64,000 nt of DNA from Myxococcales bacterium (GTDB taxonomy: Bacteria > Myxococcota_A > UBA9160 > UBA4427): the NCBI GenBank assembly GCA_012960035.1, contig DUBZ01000070.1, forward strand, positions 39,102 to 103,101, given 5' to 3'. Made by a program: the position numbers and the translations under genes. The notes under the pieces are model-generated. The model saw nothing but the letters and a program-made list of their open reading frames with translations, did no database searches and had not been told where the DNA came from. Shown here in pieces: positions 50,600-59,244 of the stretch. Position 1 is the first letter of the stretch. Each line of letters starts with the position of its first letter.

Positions 50600-50830
50600 T
50601 CGGGGCAAAGGCATGGTCCTACTCGAATCGATCGCGGACGTCGTTTACGAACCCTGGATTGACCACGTTCTCTTGAAAATACTTGGGCCCAAAGGACACG
50701 CATTTTTGCAGAACCCTAATACCGTGCTGACGCCACATATCGGCGTCGCTACCTACGACACGGAGACGAATTATTTTCAGATGATCGCAGAAAGACCCCG
50801 CAAGTCTCTTATCGGGCGCGACACCGCGCT
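50600..50830 (+). pseudogene. Remnant of a D-isomer specific 2-hydroxyacid dehydrogenase
   Basis: The plus frame shows FLQNPNTVLTPHIGVATYDT and ETNYFQMIAE, matching the C-terminal NAD-domain end of phosphoglycerate/2-hydroxyacid dehydrogenases (family wording NPNVVLTPHIGGAT). Upstream bases only partly resemble the family (RGKGMVLLESIADVVYEPWI), and nothing precedes that corresponds to the first 250 residues. The open frame then drifts into a random tail. It is therefore a decayed piece, with no ribosome site; the terminator of the previous gene lies immediately before it. Confidence 0.55.
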
Positions 50831-51015
50831 ACATCGCGAATCTCGAGGTGCTGGCATAGGTCGAGGAGAAGCCCGGAGGAACGAACTGTTCGGTGCGTTG
50901 GGGCGTGCGAGCGAACTCGCGGTTTGCGCAGCTGCAGACAATGGATCACAGTCACGGGGCTCGTGTCTCAAACAAAGCCAATGACACGGGAAAGAGTCAG
51001 GTCCAAGGAGTGAAG

Positions 51016-51513
51016 ATGAAGACGTTGTCAACAATGGGGCCACTTGTTTTGGCTTTGGCATTTGGCGTGATCGCGACGTTCGTCGGTGGCTGTAATGAGA
51101 GTGCAGGCGGAAAGGACGCGGGTGACTTCTGCGAAGATGCCTGTGCGGTCCTCGAGGTCTGCGGAGAGATCAATTGTGATAGCCCTCTTGGAGAGTTGAA
51201 TCCGTCCAACTGTATATTTTTTTCCGAGTATACTGCGTTGTTCATTAGAAGATCTAATGAGTTGAGTTCCTTTTGCGGCAGTCTGTGCAATGAGATTTCA
51301 GGCGAAGTAGAAGCCGTCTCTGTGAATTGCGCGGACGCGCTCTCAGACGTTTGGGAGTGCAACGCGGAAACGACGACGTGTCGGCAAATCGAACCGCTTC
51401 CCGTGCTCAAGAATGAGGACGATCCGGGTGGCGTGTTTTTGCCTCCTATCGGCGATTGCGATGCCGAAACCGCCGTCGCGCTCGAGGCCTGCGAGGACGA
51501 CAACTTCGATTGA
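51016..51513 (+). CDS. Cysteine-rich lipoprotein
   Basis: 165 residues from the ATG at 51016, with AAGGAG six bases before. It starts with a lipoprotein signal (MKTLSTMGPLVLALAFGVIA, then the lipobox-like FVGGC), so the Cys of GGC would be lipidated and the protein anchored in the inner or outer membrane. The mature part has ten or more Cys in CxxxC-type pairs (FCEDACAVLEVCGEINCDSP, FCGSLCNEIS, CNAETTTC), pointing to disulfide-bonded periplasmic packing. No known family. Similar short Cys-rich lipoproteins abound in Myxococcota. An unrelated AT-rich patch (about 51220-51260) lies within the gene. Confidence 0.8.
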   Translation: MKTLSTMGPLVLALAFGVIATFVGGCNESAGGKDAGDFCEDACAVLEVCGEINCDSPLGELNPSNCIFFSEYTALFIRRSNELSSFCGSLCNEISGEVEAVSVNCADALSDVWECNAETTTCRQIEPLPVLKNEDDPGGVFLPPIGDCDAETAVALEACEDDNFD

Positions 51514-51668
51514 TCCGCGTTCGCGGGTTCGCTTTTTCCCATCCACAAATTCAGTTTCGATTGCAAACCAGATTCTGGCGAAACTCGCCCGGTCGTCATG
51601 GTCACGTGGCGATGTGAGGGCGAGTCCGTTTCCAGATCCGGAAACGGACTAGAGAAAGGAACGTCGCG

Positions 51669-53069
51669 ATGGCCAAGCGCACAATTCTGTTGACCGGCGC
51701 GTCGGGTTCGATGGGGGGCGAAGCCTTCCTCGAACTTCAACGTCGCTCGGACAGCGTGAAAACGCGACTGTTGTTGCGCCCCTCGAAGGTGAACAAAAAG
51801 CAGTTCGCGCCGTACGATGGAAAGAACGGCGTGGAAATTGTGTGGGGCGACCTCACGAACGAGAACGATGTGAAGCGCGCGGTCGAAGGTGTAGACGTCG
51901 TGTTGCATCCGGCAGCGATGATTTCTCCCGAGGCAGATCGCTACCCAGCAGCAGCGCGCAAGATCAACGTCGGGGGCACGCTCAACATTATTGCGGCCAT
52001 TAAGGCGCAGCCCGGCGGTGCCGAGAACATTCCGCTTGTCTACGTCGGGTCCGTCGCGCAGTACGGCGACCGCTTGCCACCTCATGAATGGATCAACGTC
52101 GGCGATCCCCTAAAGCCCAGTGTGCACGACTACTACGCGCTCACAAAGATGGAAGCCGAAACCGCGGTCATCGAGTCCGGGCTCAAATACTGGGCAAGCA
52201 TGCGGCAGACGTTCATTGCGATTCCCAACACGCTCTCGCTGCTCGATCCCATTCTATTCCATCAGCCTCTCGACCAGCGGATCGAGTTGATTACGAGTCG
52301 GGACGCCGGCTACGGCCTGGTGCAGACGATCGACGCCCCAGAAGAATTTTGGGGCAACGTTTACAACATGAGCGGCGGGCCGAGCTGTCGCGTCACTTAC
52401 ATCGACTACATGGAAACGGTCTTCAGCATGCTCGGTCTCGGAAACCACACGCAGCTGTTCGATCGCAATTGGTTTGCGCTGCAGAATTTTCATTGTGGCT
52501 ACTACCAGGACAGTCACGTTCTCGATTCTCATCTAGGGCACTTCCGCGACAGCCTTGAAGACCAACTCAAGCAGCTGAACGATTCCTTTCCGCGTTGGAT
52601 GCGACTCGGTGGGTCGATCTGTCCGAAGCCTCTCATCAAGGCGTACATGAAGCGGATGGCCGAACCTCTGCAGTGGATTCACGAAGGCGACGACGCATAC
52701 GTCGACGCGTTCTTTGGCTCTCGCGCTGCTTGGGAAGCGATCCCGAGTTGGGATGGCGCGCCTATCAAGGGCGCGGGTTCCGAAGCGCCAGCGGGATCGC
52801 CGGTTGTGCGCCCTGAGGATACGGACCTGGCTGGTGTGATGGCGTTCGCGGCAGCGCGCGGCGGCACTTGTACTGCGCAGTCGTACGCCGACCCGACGCA
52901 AAAACTTAACTGGACATGCGGCGCCGGCCACCGTTTCGAGGCGAGTCCAAACTTGTTGATGGGGGCGGGCTACTGGTGTCCCACTTGCACACCCAGTGTC
53001 GAGGACACGTCGGGATGGAGCTACCCGTCCCACAGCGTGCATGACCCGTTGCTTGCTTCGTTTCTCTAA
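51669..53069 (+). CDS. NAD-dependent epimerase/dehydratase with C-terminal zinc-finger-like tail
   Basis: 466 residues, much longer than ordinary SDR epimerases (320-360). The N-terminal Rossmann motif is TILLTGASGSMGGEAFLELQ; VVLHPAAMISPEADRYPAAA, VYVGSVAQYGDRLPP and the catalytic Tyr/Lys in YYALTKMEAETAV (YxxxK) follow. Around residue 250-370 is a variable insert (YMETVFSMLGLGNHTQLFDR). The last 60 residues contain WTCGAGHRFEASPNLLMGAG then YWCPTCTPS: four potential ligands (C..H ... CxxC), resembling a treble-clef or zinc-ribbon element. The catalytic core is firm; the meaning of the tail is unknown. The substrate may be a nucleotide sugar or a lipid-like alcohol. Monocistronic. Confidence 0.87.
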   Translation: MAKRTILLTGASGSMGGEAFLELQRRSDSVKTRLLLRPSKVNKKQFAPYDGKNGVEIVWGDLTNENDVKRAVEGVDVVLHPAAMISPEADRYPAAARKINVGGTLNIIAAIKAQPGGAENIPLVYVGSVAQYGDRLPPHEWINVGDPLKPSVHDYYALTKMEAETAVIESGLKYWASMRQTFIAIPNTLSLLDPILFHQPLDQRIELITSRDAGYGLVQTIDAPEEFWGNVYNMSGGPSCRVTYIDYMETVFSMLGLGNHTQLFDRNWFALQNFHCGYYQDSHVLDSHLGHFRDSLEDQLKQLNDSFPRWMRLGGSICPKPLIKAYMKRMAEPLQWIHEGDDAYVDAFFGSRAAWEAIPSWDGAPIKGAGSEAPAGSPVVRPEDTDLAGVMAFAAARGGTCTAQSYADPTQKLNWTCGAGHRFEASPNLLMGAGYWCPTCTPSVEDTSGWSYPSHSVHDPLLASFL

Positions 53070-53299
53070 AATGGTCGGCAGGTTTTTCCGTGCTTCGGGC
53101 GCAATTTCGAGACGTAAAGCCTCGTTTTGGTGAAGCGAGCAAAGTGATGACGCGATTTCTTTTCCGGGCATCCTCGCGGGAAAATGACCGGAAAAGTTCA
53201 TAAAATCGCATCGTTGCGGACTTTGAGTTTAAGTCCGTGAATGAATCGCTGTCGCACCACGTCTGATGTGAAGAACAAACTTCAAAGGTGGAGAGTCCC

Positions 53300-54004
53300 A
53301 TGACAGCGACAGCCACAATTGCAACTGTCGCAGCGGGTTTGGGGGGACGAGACGTTTTGCCAGCGCACGAGCTCAGCGAACAAGAAGTCGTCCTGCGCGC
53401 ACGCGACGGGGACCACAGCGCTTTCCGTGTCCTCGTCAAACGTCACGAGTCCCGTGTTTATGCGTTGGCGATGCGGATCTTGCACGACCCAGAGTGGGCG
53501 CAAGATGCCGTCCAGGAATCGTTCCTGAAGGCGTATCGGTCGATCCGAAAGTTCGAAGGACGCGCCGCGTTCAGCACTTGGATGTACCGACTGACGTACA
53601 ACCAATGCCTCGACATGAAGCGCGCGGACAAGTCGGGCCGCTACGCGGATTGGGACGAAGAGCGAACCGCGATCAGCGAAGAATCGAAAGTCTCGGGTCA
53701 GAGCCTTTCTTCGTCCATCCGGGGTCCCGGAGAAGAAGTCGAGCGTGGCGAGCTGCGCGAGCAGCTGGGCAAAGCGATCGAAACGTTGCCGGAAGCGATT
53801 CGTCAGACATTGGTGATGCGAGAAATCGACGGATTGCCTTATGGTGAAATTGCGGAGCTTCTCGAGATCCCGAAAGGCACCGTGATGAGTCGGTTGTTTC
53901 ATGCCCGTAAGCGCTTGCAGGAAGTTTTGCGGGAACAAGGTGTGTTGCCGTCGTCGTTTGGCGCACAGAGCTCGGAAGACGAAGTGGAAGAGGAAACCTC
54001 TTGA
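53300..54004 (+). CDS. RNA polymerase ECF sigma factor
   Basis: 234 residues from the ATG at 53300, after a GGAG. Region 2 reads DGDHSAFRVLVKRHESRVYA then LAMRILHDPEWAQDAVQESF and FLKAYRSIRKFEGRAAFSTW (the -10 recognition helix with WMYRLTYNQCLDMKR). Region 4 reads ALETLPEAIR-like wording (IETLPEAIRQTLVMREIDGL, PYGEIAELLEIPKGTVMSRL, FHARKRLQEVL), the -35 recognition helix-turn-helix. An N-terminal extension of about 25 residues precedes it. ECF sigma factors switch on a regulon in response to an envelope signal. The next gene overlaps it by four bases and encodes a membrane protein with the layout of an anti-sigma factor. Confidence 0.94.
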   Translation: MTATATIATVAAGLGGRDVLPAHELSEQEVVLRARDGDHSAFRVLVKRHESRVYALAMRILHDPEWAQDAVQESFLKAYRSIRKFEGRAAFSTWMYRLTYNQCLDMKRADKSGRYADWDEERTAISEESKVSGQSLSSSIRGPGEEVERGELREQLGKAIETLPEAIRQTLVMREIDGLPYGEIAELLEIPKGTVMSRLFHARKRLQEVLREQGVLPSSFGAQSSEDEVEEETS

Positions 54005-54633
54005 ACGCCAGCGACAAAAGAGCCCAAGAGCTGATGGCCTACTACGACGGTGAGCTTACGTGGTGGAGGCGATGGCGCTTCGAGCGAAGGCTTCGAAGTT
54101 CGGCTGATCTTCGTCAGGACTTGGCCGAGCTTGAAAACCTTTCCACGTGGGTGCGCGAGATCGAGTCGGACGTCCATTCAGGTCAGGAACCCACCGAAAC
54201 GCCGGACCTTTGGTCTGAAATCGGTCCTGCGTTGTCGCAGATCGATCGCGAAGTGGCCTCGACTTCAGCTTCCAGCCTTGGCGCCGATATTGAAGTCGAT
54301 ATTGAAGTCGATATTGAAGCCAATGAAACGGGTGAGCGCGGCGGGTTTTCGAGCGGATGGAATTGGGGATCGCTCGCGGCGACGGGGGCTGTCGCAATGA
54401 TGTTGTTTGCAGTCCTGGTCGACGTTGATCCTTTGGCCATCGACGCCCCGACTCTCGATTCCCTAGACAACGGACAAACGATCGCGGAACATTCGACTGT
54501 TGGTTTTGAGTCAGCATCCGATCGTGGGTCATTGCGCTACTTGCAGACAAATGGCGTCTCGTACGTGGTCTCTCAAGACTCGGATGATGTAACCATTATC
54601 TGGTTGATGGACGACATGACGGATGCAGTTTAG
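54001..54633 (+). CDS. Putative membrane anti-sigma factor
   Basis: 210 residues, starting at a TTG whose last bases form the sigma stop (TTGA overlap). The N-terminal cytoplasmic part (AQELMAYYDGELTWWRRWRF, ERRLRSSADLRQDLAELENL, STWVREIESDVHSGQ) has the anti-sigma domain layout of the zf-HC2 group but without the HxxxCxxC zinc motif. A 36-base, three-copy 12-bp repeat (54286-54321) encodes DIEVDIEVDIEA. One transmembrane helix (SLAATGAVAMMLFAVLV) is followed by a periplasmic domain of about 70 residues. It probably sequesters the ECF sigma and releases it when a periplasmic signal arrives. The role follows from position and layout; I see no direct family match. Confidence 0.8.
   Translation: MNASDKRAQELMAYYDGELTWWRRWRFERRLRSSADLRQDLAELENLSTWVREIESDVHSGQEPTETPDLWSEIGPALSQIDREVASTSASSLGADIEVDIEVDIEANETGERGGFSSGWNWGSLAATGAVAMMLFAVLVDVDPLAIDAPTLDSLDNGQTIAEHSTVGFESASDRGSLRYLQTNGVSYVVSQDSDDVTIIWLMDDMTDAV
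54286..54321 (+). repeat. Three 12-bp tandem copies in anti-sigma gene
   Basis: GATATTGAAGTC occurs twice exactly and once with a T-to-C change, in frame, extending the acidic linker DIEV. Confidence 0.85.
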
Positions 54634-54749
54634 GAAGCGTGAGATTGCGACGTTGTTCGAAACCAGGTGGGGGCCATACGAACCTGGCTATGCGGAGTCC
54701 AGAGCAGGCTTACGAAGAACGATGGATGAGAAATCGGAGTAGTCGGGTG

Positions 54750-55217
54750 ATGAAGCATCGCGACATCGTGAAACGAATTGCTGCGGCGACGTTGGCACTG
54801 GTACTGGCTTGCTTGGTTCCGGGAGCATCTGGCGCAGAAAGCGCCGGTGGCAAAGCCCCAACGTTCGAAATCAGGGTGCTTGTCGCGAACCTCACCAACG
54901 ACCGGGACAAGATCGACAAGGAAGCGCGACGGCTCGACAAGGCGCTGAAGAGTCAGTTTCGGTACGAAGGCATCCGTGTCCTCGATTCCGTGAAGGTGAC
55001 GCTCTCTGGGGACGAAGTGTGGAACCTCAAGCTTCCCAGCCGCCGGCGCCTGCGAATTCGGCCATTGGTTGTGGAGGCTGAAAGCGCGTTGATCTCGGTC
55101 GAGATCAGTGGGCTGGTGCAATCCGATCTTAAAATTAAGAGCGGGCAGCTCGTCATCATCGGTGCTGAGAAATTTCATGAAGGAAAACTCGTCATCGCGA
55201 TTGATGCTTCGCGATAG
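54750..55217 (+). CDS. Secreted protein of unknown function (sigma operon member)
   Basis: 155 residues from the ATG at 54750, preceded by GGAG; an earlier ATG at 54726 is possible. It starts with a signal peptide (KHRDIVKRIAAATLALVLAC, cleavage near GASGAES). The mature part carries FEIRVLVANLTNDRDKIDKE, ARRLDKALKSQFRYEGIRVL, WNLKLPSRRRLRIRPLVVEA and KSGQLVIIGAEKFHEGKLVI, a beta-rich fold without cysteines. It resembles small beta-sandwich periplasmic proteins found after ECF sigma/anti-sigma genes in delta-lineages, and could be a sensor or output of that switch. No known family; moderate confidence in its being a gene. Confidence 0.75.
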   Translation: MKHRDIVKRIAAATLALVLACLVPGASGAESAGGKAPTFEIRVLVANLTNDRDKIDKEARRLDKALKSQFRYEGIRVLDSVKVTLSGDEVWNLKLPSRRRLRIRPLVVEAESALISVEISGLVQSDLKIKSGQLVIIGAEKFHEGKLVIAIDASR

Positions 55218-55573
55218 GCGAATCTAGTTACCTTATCCGCCACGAATTTCGATTTGAACGAATCTCAATAGTGGGATTGGTTCGCTCGGAATTTGACTGA
55301 CACCCTGCTCCAAAATGGGTAATTCGCAATATTTAGACGCAAACGTTCTCAAATTCCAGCACAAACGTTCGCACCGCGGCCAATCATGTTCGTTTATTCT
55401 ATTCCGTGTGGGATCGAAACTACGAAGTAGACAGAAGTTCGTGACTCGTGTGTTTTCTCTTGAATGAGTCATCCCGAATGACTAAACCCCATTTGTCCCA
55501 TGTAGCCTCGCCGTGTCGGTTTGAGGTTCGGAAGGGCGATCGATGAACACCATTGCTCTCGAAGGGGTTGGTT
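55218..55573. other. AT-richer intergenic stretch, no supported gene
   Basis: About 356 bases between the secreted protein and the histone-like gene, visibly AT-richer than the flanks. No open frame with coding character is apparent; it probably carries the promoter of the histone-like gene. Confidence 0.5.
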
Positions 55574-56332
55574 GTGGCAGTCAAGAAGTCGGCGAAACGT
55601 AACACCGCGCACAGATCCGCTGCGAAGAAGAAGACTGCCAAGAAGAAGGCATCAAGCAAGAAGACGGCCAAGAAGAAGGCATCAAGTAAGAAGACTGCAA
55701 AGAAGAAGACTGCCAAGAAGAAGACTGCGAAGAAGAAGGCCGCCAAGAAGAAGGCATCAAGTAAGAAGACTGCAAAGAAGAAAGCCTCGAAAAAGAAGGC
55801 GTCTAAAAAGACGTCCAAGAAAAAGGCCGGCGCGAAGCGCGGCCCCGGCCGCCCGCCCGGTGGCGACTCGAAGACGCGCGGCAGCAAAACGAGCCGCCGG
55901 CAAGTTCGGCGGATCGCTCAGCGCATCTTGAAGGAAGCCAAGGGCCGAACCCGAGAAGAGGCGTCCGAACGCACGGGTGCGCATGTCGATGACATTAAGA
56001 ACCTCAAAGCTGGCAACTTGCCCAGCCTGAAGTTGGTGTTGCGGGTGGTGCGCAAGGGTCGCTGCGACCCGAACGTTTTGATCTCCAAGTACCAGCTGAA
56101 GAAACTTCCGGCCGGCGTTTCGACGAGGGGTGCTCGGTCAGAGCAGATTGCTGCACGGATCCGCAAGCTCGCCAAAGACAGCGATCCCGCAGAGCTCGCA
56201 GCAAAGACCGGACTTTCGATTTACACCATCTACCAACATCGCGTTGCCGGCAAACGGGTTGGTCTTCATACGATCCTGGCGTTCGTTGACGCAGGCGTTG
56301 TGACGGCATCCCAGATTTTTCTGGGACGCTAG
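55574..56332 (+). CDS. Histone H1-like/AT-hook protein with helix-turn-helix-like C-terminus
   Basis: 252 residues from a GTG at 55574; a TTG at 55553 is possible. Residues 1-90 are almost only Lys, Ala, Ser and Thr in repeats such as KKTAKKKASSKKTAKKKA, as in bacterial histone-H1-like proteins (Hc1, AlgP-type tails). An AT-hook core follows (KRGPGRPPGG). The C-terminal 160 residues are unlike histones: RRIAQRILKEAKGRTREEAS, ERTGAHVDDIKNLKAGN and LSIYTIYQHRVAGKRVGLHT, which have the look of a duplicated helix-turn-helix of the Cro type. It should bind DNA broadly through the tail and AT-rich sites specifically. The repeat is encoded by tandem AAGAAGGCATCAAGTAAG-like units. Confidence 0.8.
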   Translation: MAVKKSAKRNTAHRSAAKKKTAKKKASSKKTAKKKASSKKTAKKKTAKKKTAKKKAAKKKASSKKTAKKKASKKKASKKTSKKKAGAKRGPGRPPGGDSKTRGSKTSRRQVRRIAQRILKEAKGRTREEASERTGAHVDDIKNLKAGNLPSLKLVLRVVRKGRCDPNVLISKYQLKKLPAGVSTRGARSEQIAARIRKLAKDSDPAELAAKTGLSIYTIYQHRVAGKRVGLHTILAFVDAGVVTASQIFLGR

Positions 56333-56592
56333 GGCGCGGTCGCAATCGCGGGCGTCGCCAGGCTCGGATCGCTTGCCCGGCTTCAAGGTTGCCACCGGAG
56401 TTGATCGCGCCTCATCGAGCGCACGTTGGGGGCCCATACGCATGGGATGCATTTGCGGCCTCCGATGCGTGACTCGCATGCAAATCGTTTGCACGCTTGT
56501 CGCAACGGCCAGCGTTTGCCGCTCGGGGGCCATTCGCATTAACGCCCGCATGCACCGGGCTGCGAAATCAACGATTTCCTGAACGAAAGAGC

Positions 56593-57915
56593 ATGTTAGA
56601 CTTCCCCGACGCCGCCAAGGCCGCGCGCGAATCGTCGCCGCCGACCCATTACGAGCCCGACGGGACAGGCACAGAGATCGATCCGATCGAAACAGCCGAG
56701 AGGCGAGCCCCTACCACCGTCCCCGCGGAGATCTTGAAGGAAGTTCGAGTGTCAGACCCCACAATTACGGATGGCCCCGAGCCGGCCTACCAACGGATTG
56801 ATTCGGGATACGAAACGTTTCATTCCTCGGTTCCCTTCGAATGCGAATGGGGCGGAGTCCTGCCCGAAATCGACGTTGCATATGAAACCTGGGGCTCGCT
56901 CTCCGAGGCACGAGACAACGCCATCATTCTTCACACGGGCCTTTCGGCTTCGTCCCACGCAAAGAGTCATCCCAAGAACGAAAACGACGGCTGGTGGGAA
57001 TCGTTCATCGGCCCGGGTCTCGCGATCGACACAGACCGCTATTTCGTCGTCTGCGCAAACTTGCTGGGCGGGTGTTATGGGAGCACGGGCCCGTCGTCGA
57101 TAGACCCTCGCACTAAGAAGCCCTATGCGACTGACTTTCCGATCATCACTGTCCGCGACATGGCGCAGGCGCAGCTTCTTTTGCTCGACCACTTAGGCAT
57201 TGACCGCTTTCACGCGTCGGTCGGCGCATCGCTTGGTGGGATGATGTCGGTGATGATCGCCGCACTCGTGCCTGAGCGCGTTGACCGGATCATCAGCATA
57301 TCGGCGGCGTTGCGTTCGCATCCGCAGTCGATTGCGATGCGCTTCGTGCAACGCGAAGCGGTGATGGCCGACCCGGACTGGAACGAGGGGCGTTACTACG
57401 GCACCAGCTTTCCGCATCGCGGTCTGCGCGTGGCACGCGAAATGGGAACGATCACATACCGCTCTGGGCCCGAATGGCTCGAGCGCTTTGGTCGAGATCG
57501 CATCAAAGAGAACGTGGTCCCGACCCTGACCGAAGACTTTCAAGTGGAGCGCTACTTGACCTATCAAGGCGAGAAGTTCTGCACCCAATACGACCCGAAC
57601 TCCTACCTCTACGTTTCGAAAGCGATGGATCTATTTGACATGAGTGGTCCCGAAGCGGGCGCACGTGGTGACGTCGACGGTCCGACATTGCTCGATCGCG
57701 TCAAGGCCAGTTCGCTTGTGATCGGTGTTGAATCCGACCTTTTATTTCCGGTCTGGCAGCAACGGGAGTTGGCGGAGAGTTTGACGGAGACCGGTTGTTC
57801 GGTGACGTATCTGGAGCTCGACGCTCCGTTTGGACATGACACCTTCTTGATCGATCGTGAGCGTGTCGGCGGCGCGGTGAAAAAACATCTTGAGCGACCG
57901 AACCGCGCCAACTAA
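56593..57915 (+). CDS. metX: Homoserine O-acetyltransferase
   Basis: 440 residues from the ATG at 56593, longer than typical MetX (about 380) through an N-terminal leader of about 60 residues. Alpha/beta hydrolase motifs are clear: YETWGSLSEARDNAIILHTG, the GPGLAIDTDRYFVVCANLLG segment with GSTGPSSIDP, the nucleophile elbow GASLGGMMSVM (Ser; family wording GGSMGG), VIGVESDLLFPVWQQRELAE with the Asp, and GHDTFLID with the His. It makes O-acetyl- (or O-succinyl-) homoserine for methionine. It may be regulated by S-adenosylmethionine, but I see no riboswitch I can defend upstream. Confidence 0.94.
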   Translation: MLDFPDAAKAARESSPPTHYEPDGTGTEIDPIETAERRAPTTVPAEILKEVRVSDPTITDGPEPAYQRIDSGYETFHSSVPFECEWGGVLPEIDVAYETWGSLSEARDNAIILHTGLSASSHAKSHPKNENDGWWESFIGPGLAIDTDRYFVVCANLLGGCYGSTGPSSIDPRTKKPYATDFPIITVRDMAQAQLLLLDHLGIDRFHASVGASLGGMMSVMIAALVPERVDRIISISAALRSHPQSIAMRFVQREAVMADPDWNEGRYYGTSFPHRGLRVAREMGTITYRSGPEWLERFGRDRIKENVVPTLTEDFQVERYLTYQGEKFCTQYDPNSYLYVSKAMDLFDMSGPEAGARGDVDGPTLLDRVKASSLVIGVESDLLFPVWQQRELAESLTETGCSVTYLELDAPFGHDTFLIDRERVGGAVKKHLERPNRAN

Positions 57916-57979
57916 TTTCACCTCGCGCATTTCACCCCGCACAGTTCACCCCGCACATAGGCGACGAGGCGCGAAACCC

Positions 57980-58798
57980 ATGGCCGATCGCAAGATTGCA
58001 TTTGTAACGGGCGCGAGCCGTGGGATTGGTCGTGCGGCTTGTCTCGCACTTGCCGAGTGCGGCTGGGACATCGTCGCCACCGCGCGCACCGTAAGAGAAG
58101 GCGCCGCGGCGGACGGGCGACCGCTTTCGGGCAGCATCGAATCGACTGCCGACGAAGTGCAAAAACGAGGGCAACAGGCGCTCGCGATTCCTCTCGATCT
58201 GCTCGAGCCCACGTCGATCGACGCCGCGATTGCGCAAGCCCTCGCAGAGTGGGGACACGTCGATCTGTTGTTGAACAACGGGATCTATACCGGCCCGGGC
58301 ACGATGGATCACGTGCTCGACCTCAAGGCTGAACAAGTTCAGGCCTTGTTCCAGGGCAACTTGTTTTCGCAGATCCACGTCGTGCAGCAACTGCTTCCAA
58401 GCATGTTTAAGCGCGGCACGGGGACGGTGATCAACATGGTTTCGGGTTCCGGTACAAGTGACCCGCCGGCGGCTGCGGGGGCGGGCGGTTGGGGCTTTGC
58501 CTACGCGGCGAGTAAAGCGGCTTTCCATCGCATGGTCGGCATACTGGCGGTTGAGCATCCGGAAAGTGGGCTGAGCTTTGTGAACCTCGACCCGGGGTTC
58601 GTCATGACCGAAGCGATGCGGCTCAATGATCCGGACGCCGCGATTTCTGATCACTTTCGTCCCGCGCCGCCGAGCGTTCCGGCGTCGGTGATTGCATGGT
58701 TGGCAGACAAGGGCGGAGCTGAACAGTGGAACGGCAATACCGTACAGGCTCAGAAAGTCGCGTTGAAGTTGTCCCTACATCCGGACTGGCGCGGGTAG
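57980..58798 (+). CDS. Short-chain dehydrogenase/reductase
   Basis: 272 residues from the ATG at 57980, 64 bases after metX. Cofactor motif AFVTGASRGIGRAACLALAE, DLLLNNGIYTGPGTM (the NNAG-type motif reads NNGI), INMVSGSGTSDPPAAAGAGG with the catalytic Ser, and the active Tyr-Lys in WGFAYAASKAAFHRMVGILA (YxxSK). The C-terminal loop PGFVMTEAMRLN (PG motif) is standard. The family is classical SDR; the NNGI variant is unusual but the catalytic residues are complete. Substrate unknown; nothing ties it to methionine synthesis except position. Confidence 0.93.
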   Translation: MADRKIAFVTGASRGIGRAACLALAECGWDIVATARTVREGAAADGRPLSGSIESTADEVQKRGQQALAIPLDLLEPTSIDAAIAQALAEWGHVDLLLNNGIYTGPGTMDHVLDLKAEQVQALFQGNLFSQIHVVQQLLPSMFKRGTGTVINMVSGSGTSDPPAAAGAGGWGFAYAASKAAFHRMVGILAVEHPESGLSFVNLDPGFVMTEAMRLNDPDAAISDHFRPAPPSVPASVIAWLADKGGAEQWNGNTVQAQKVALKLSLHPDWRG

Positions 58799-58953
58799 CT
58801 GAGAATGAGGGTCGTGACCGAATGGCGGTGAAAGTGAGATTCGAAATCTCCGTACTTTCGCGGATCCACCTTCGCGAACACCCCGCGGAATCGCGGAGTT
58901 TTCCCAGGCCTTGCCCGAGCACTCACGCAAAGTCTCCGCAACACCGGACTCCG

Positions 58954-59045
<92 letters not shown>

Positions 59046-59244
59046 GCGGGCGGCGAGACTAGCATCTAGTCCAGATTATTCATGAATGACGATCGTCATC
59101 GGTGCGCAAATTTTGCGGGTTGCTGCGAGCGCCCGACTGCGGGAGCGGCTACTCAGAAGGGCTCTGATCCGCTAGGGTTTTCGCCGATTCACGAATAGCG
59201 GCTCAAATTTGATCCGCTGGATACCCGATTGCGGGGGAGACCTT

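Noticed and set aside
55600..55830. Lysine-rich tandem repeats as a CRISPR-like array
   Set aside because: The repeats are in-frame codons of a histone-like tail with no unique spacers.
56333..56592. Possible SAM or SAH riboswitch upstream of metX
   Set aside because: I looked for known SAM-I, SAM-II and SAH core sequences and stems; nothing matched well enough to claim.
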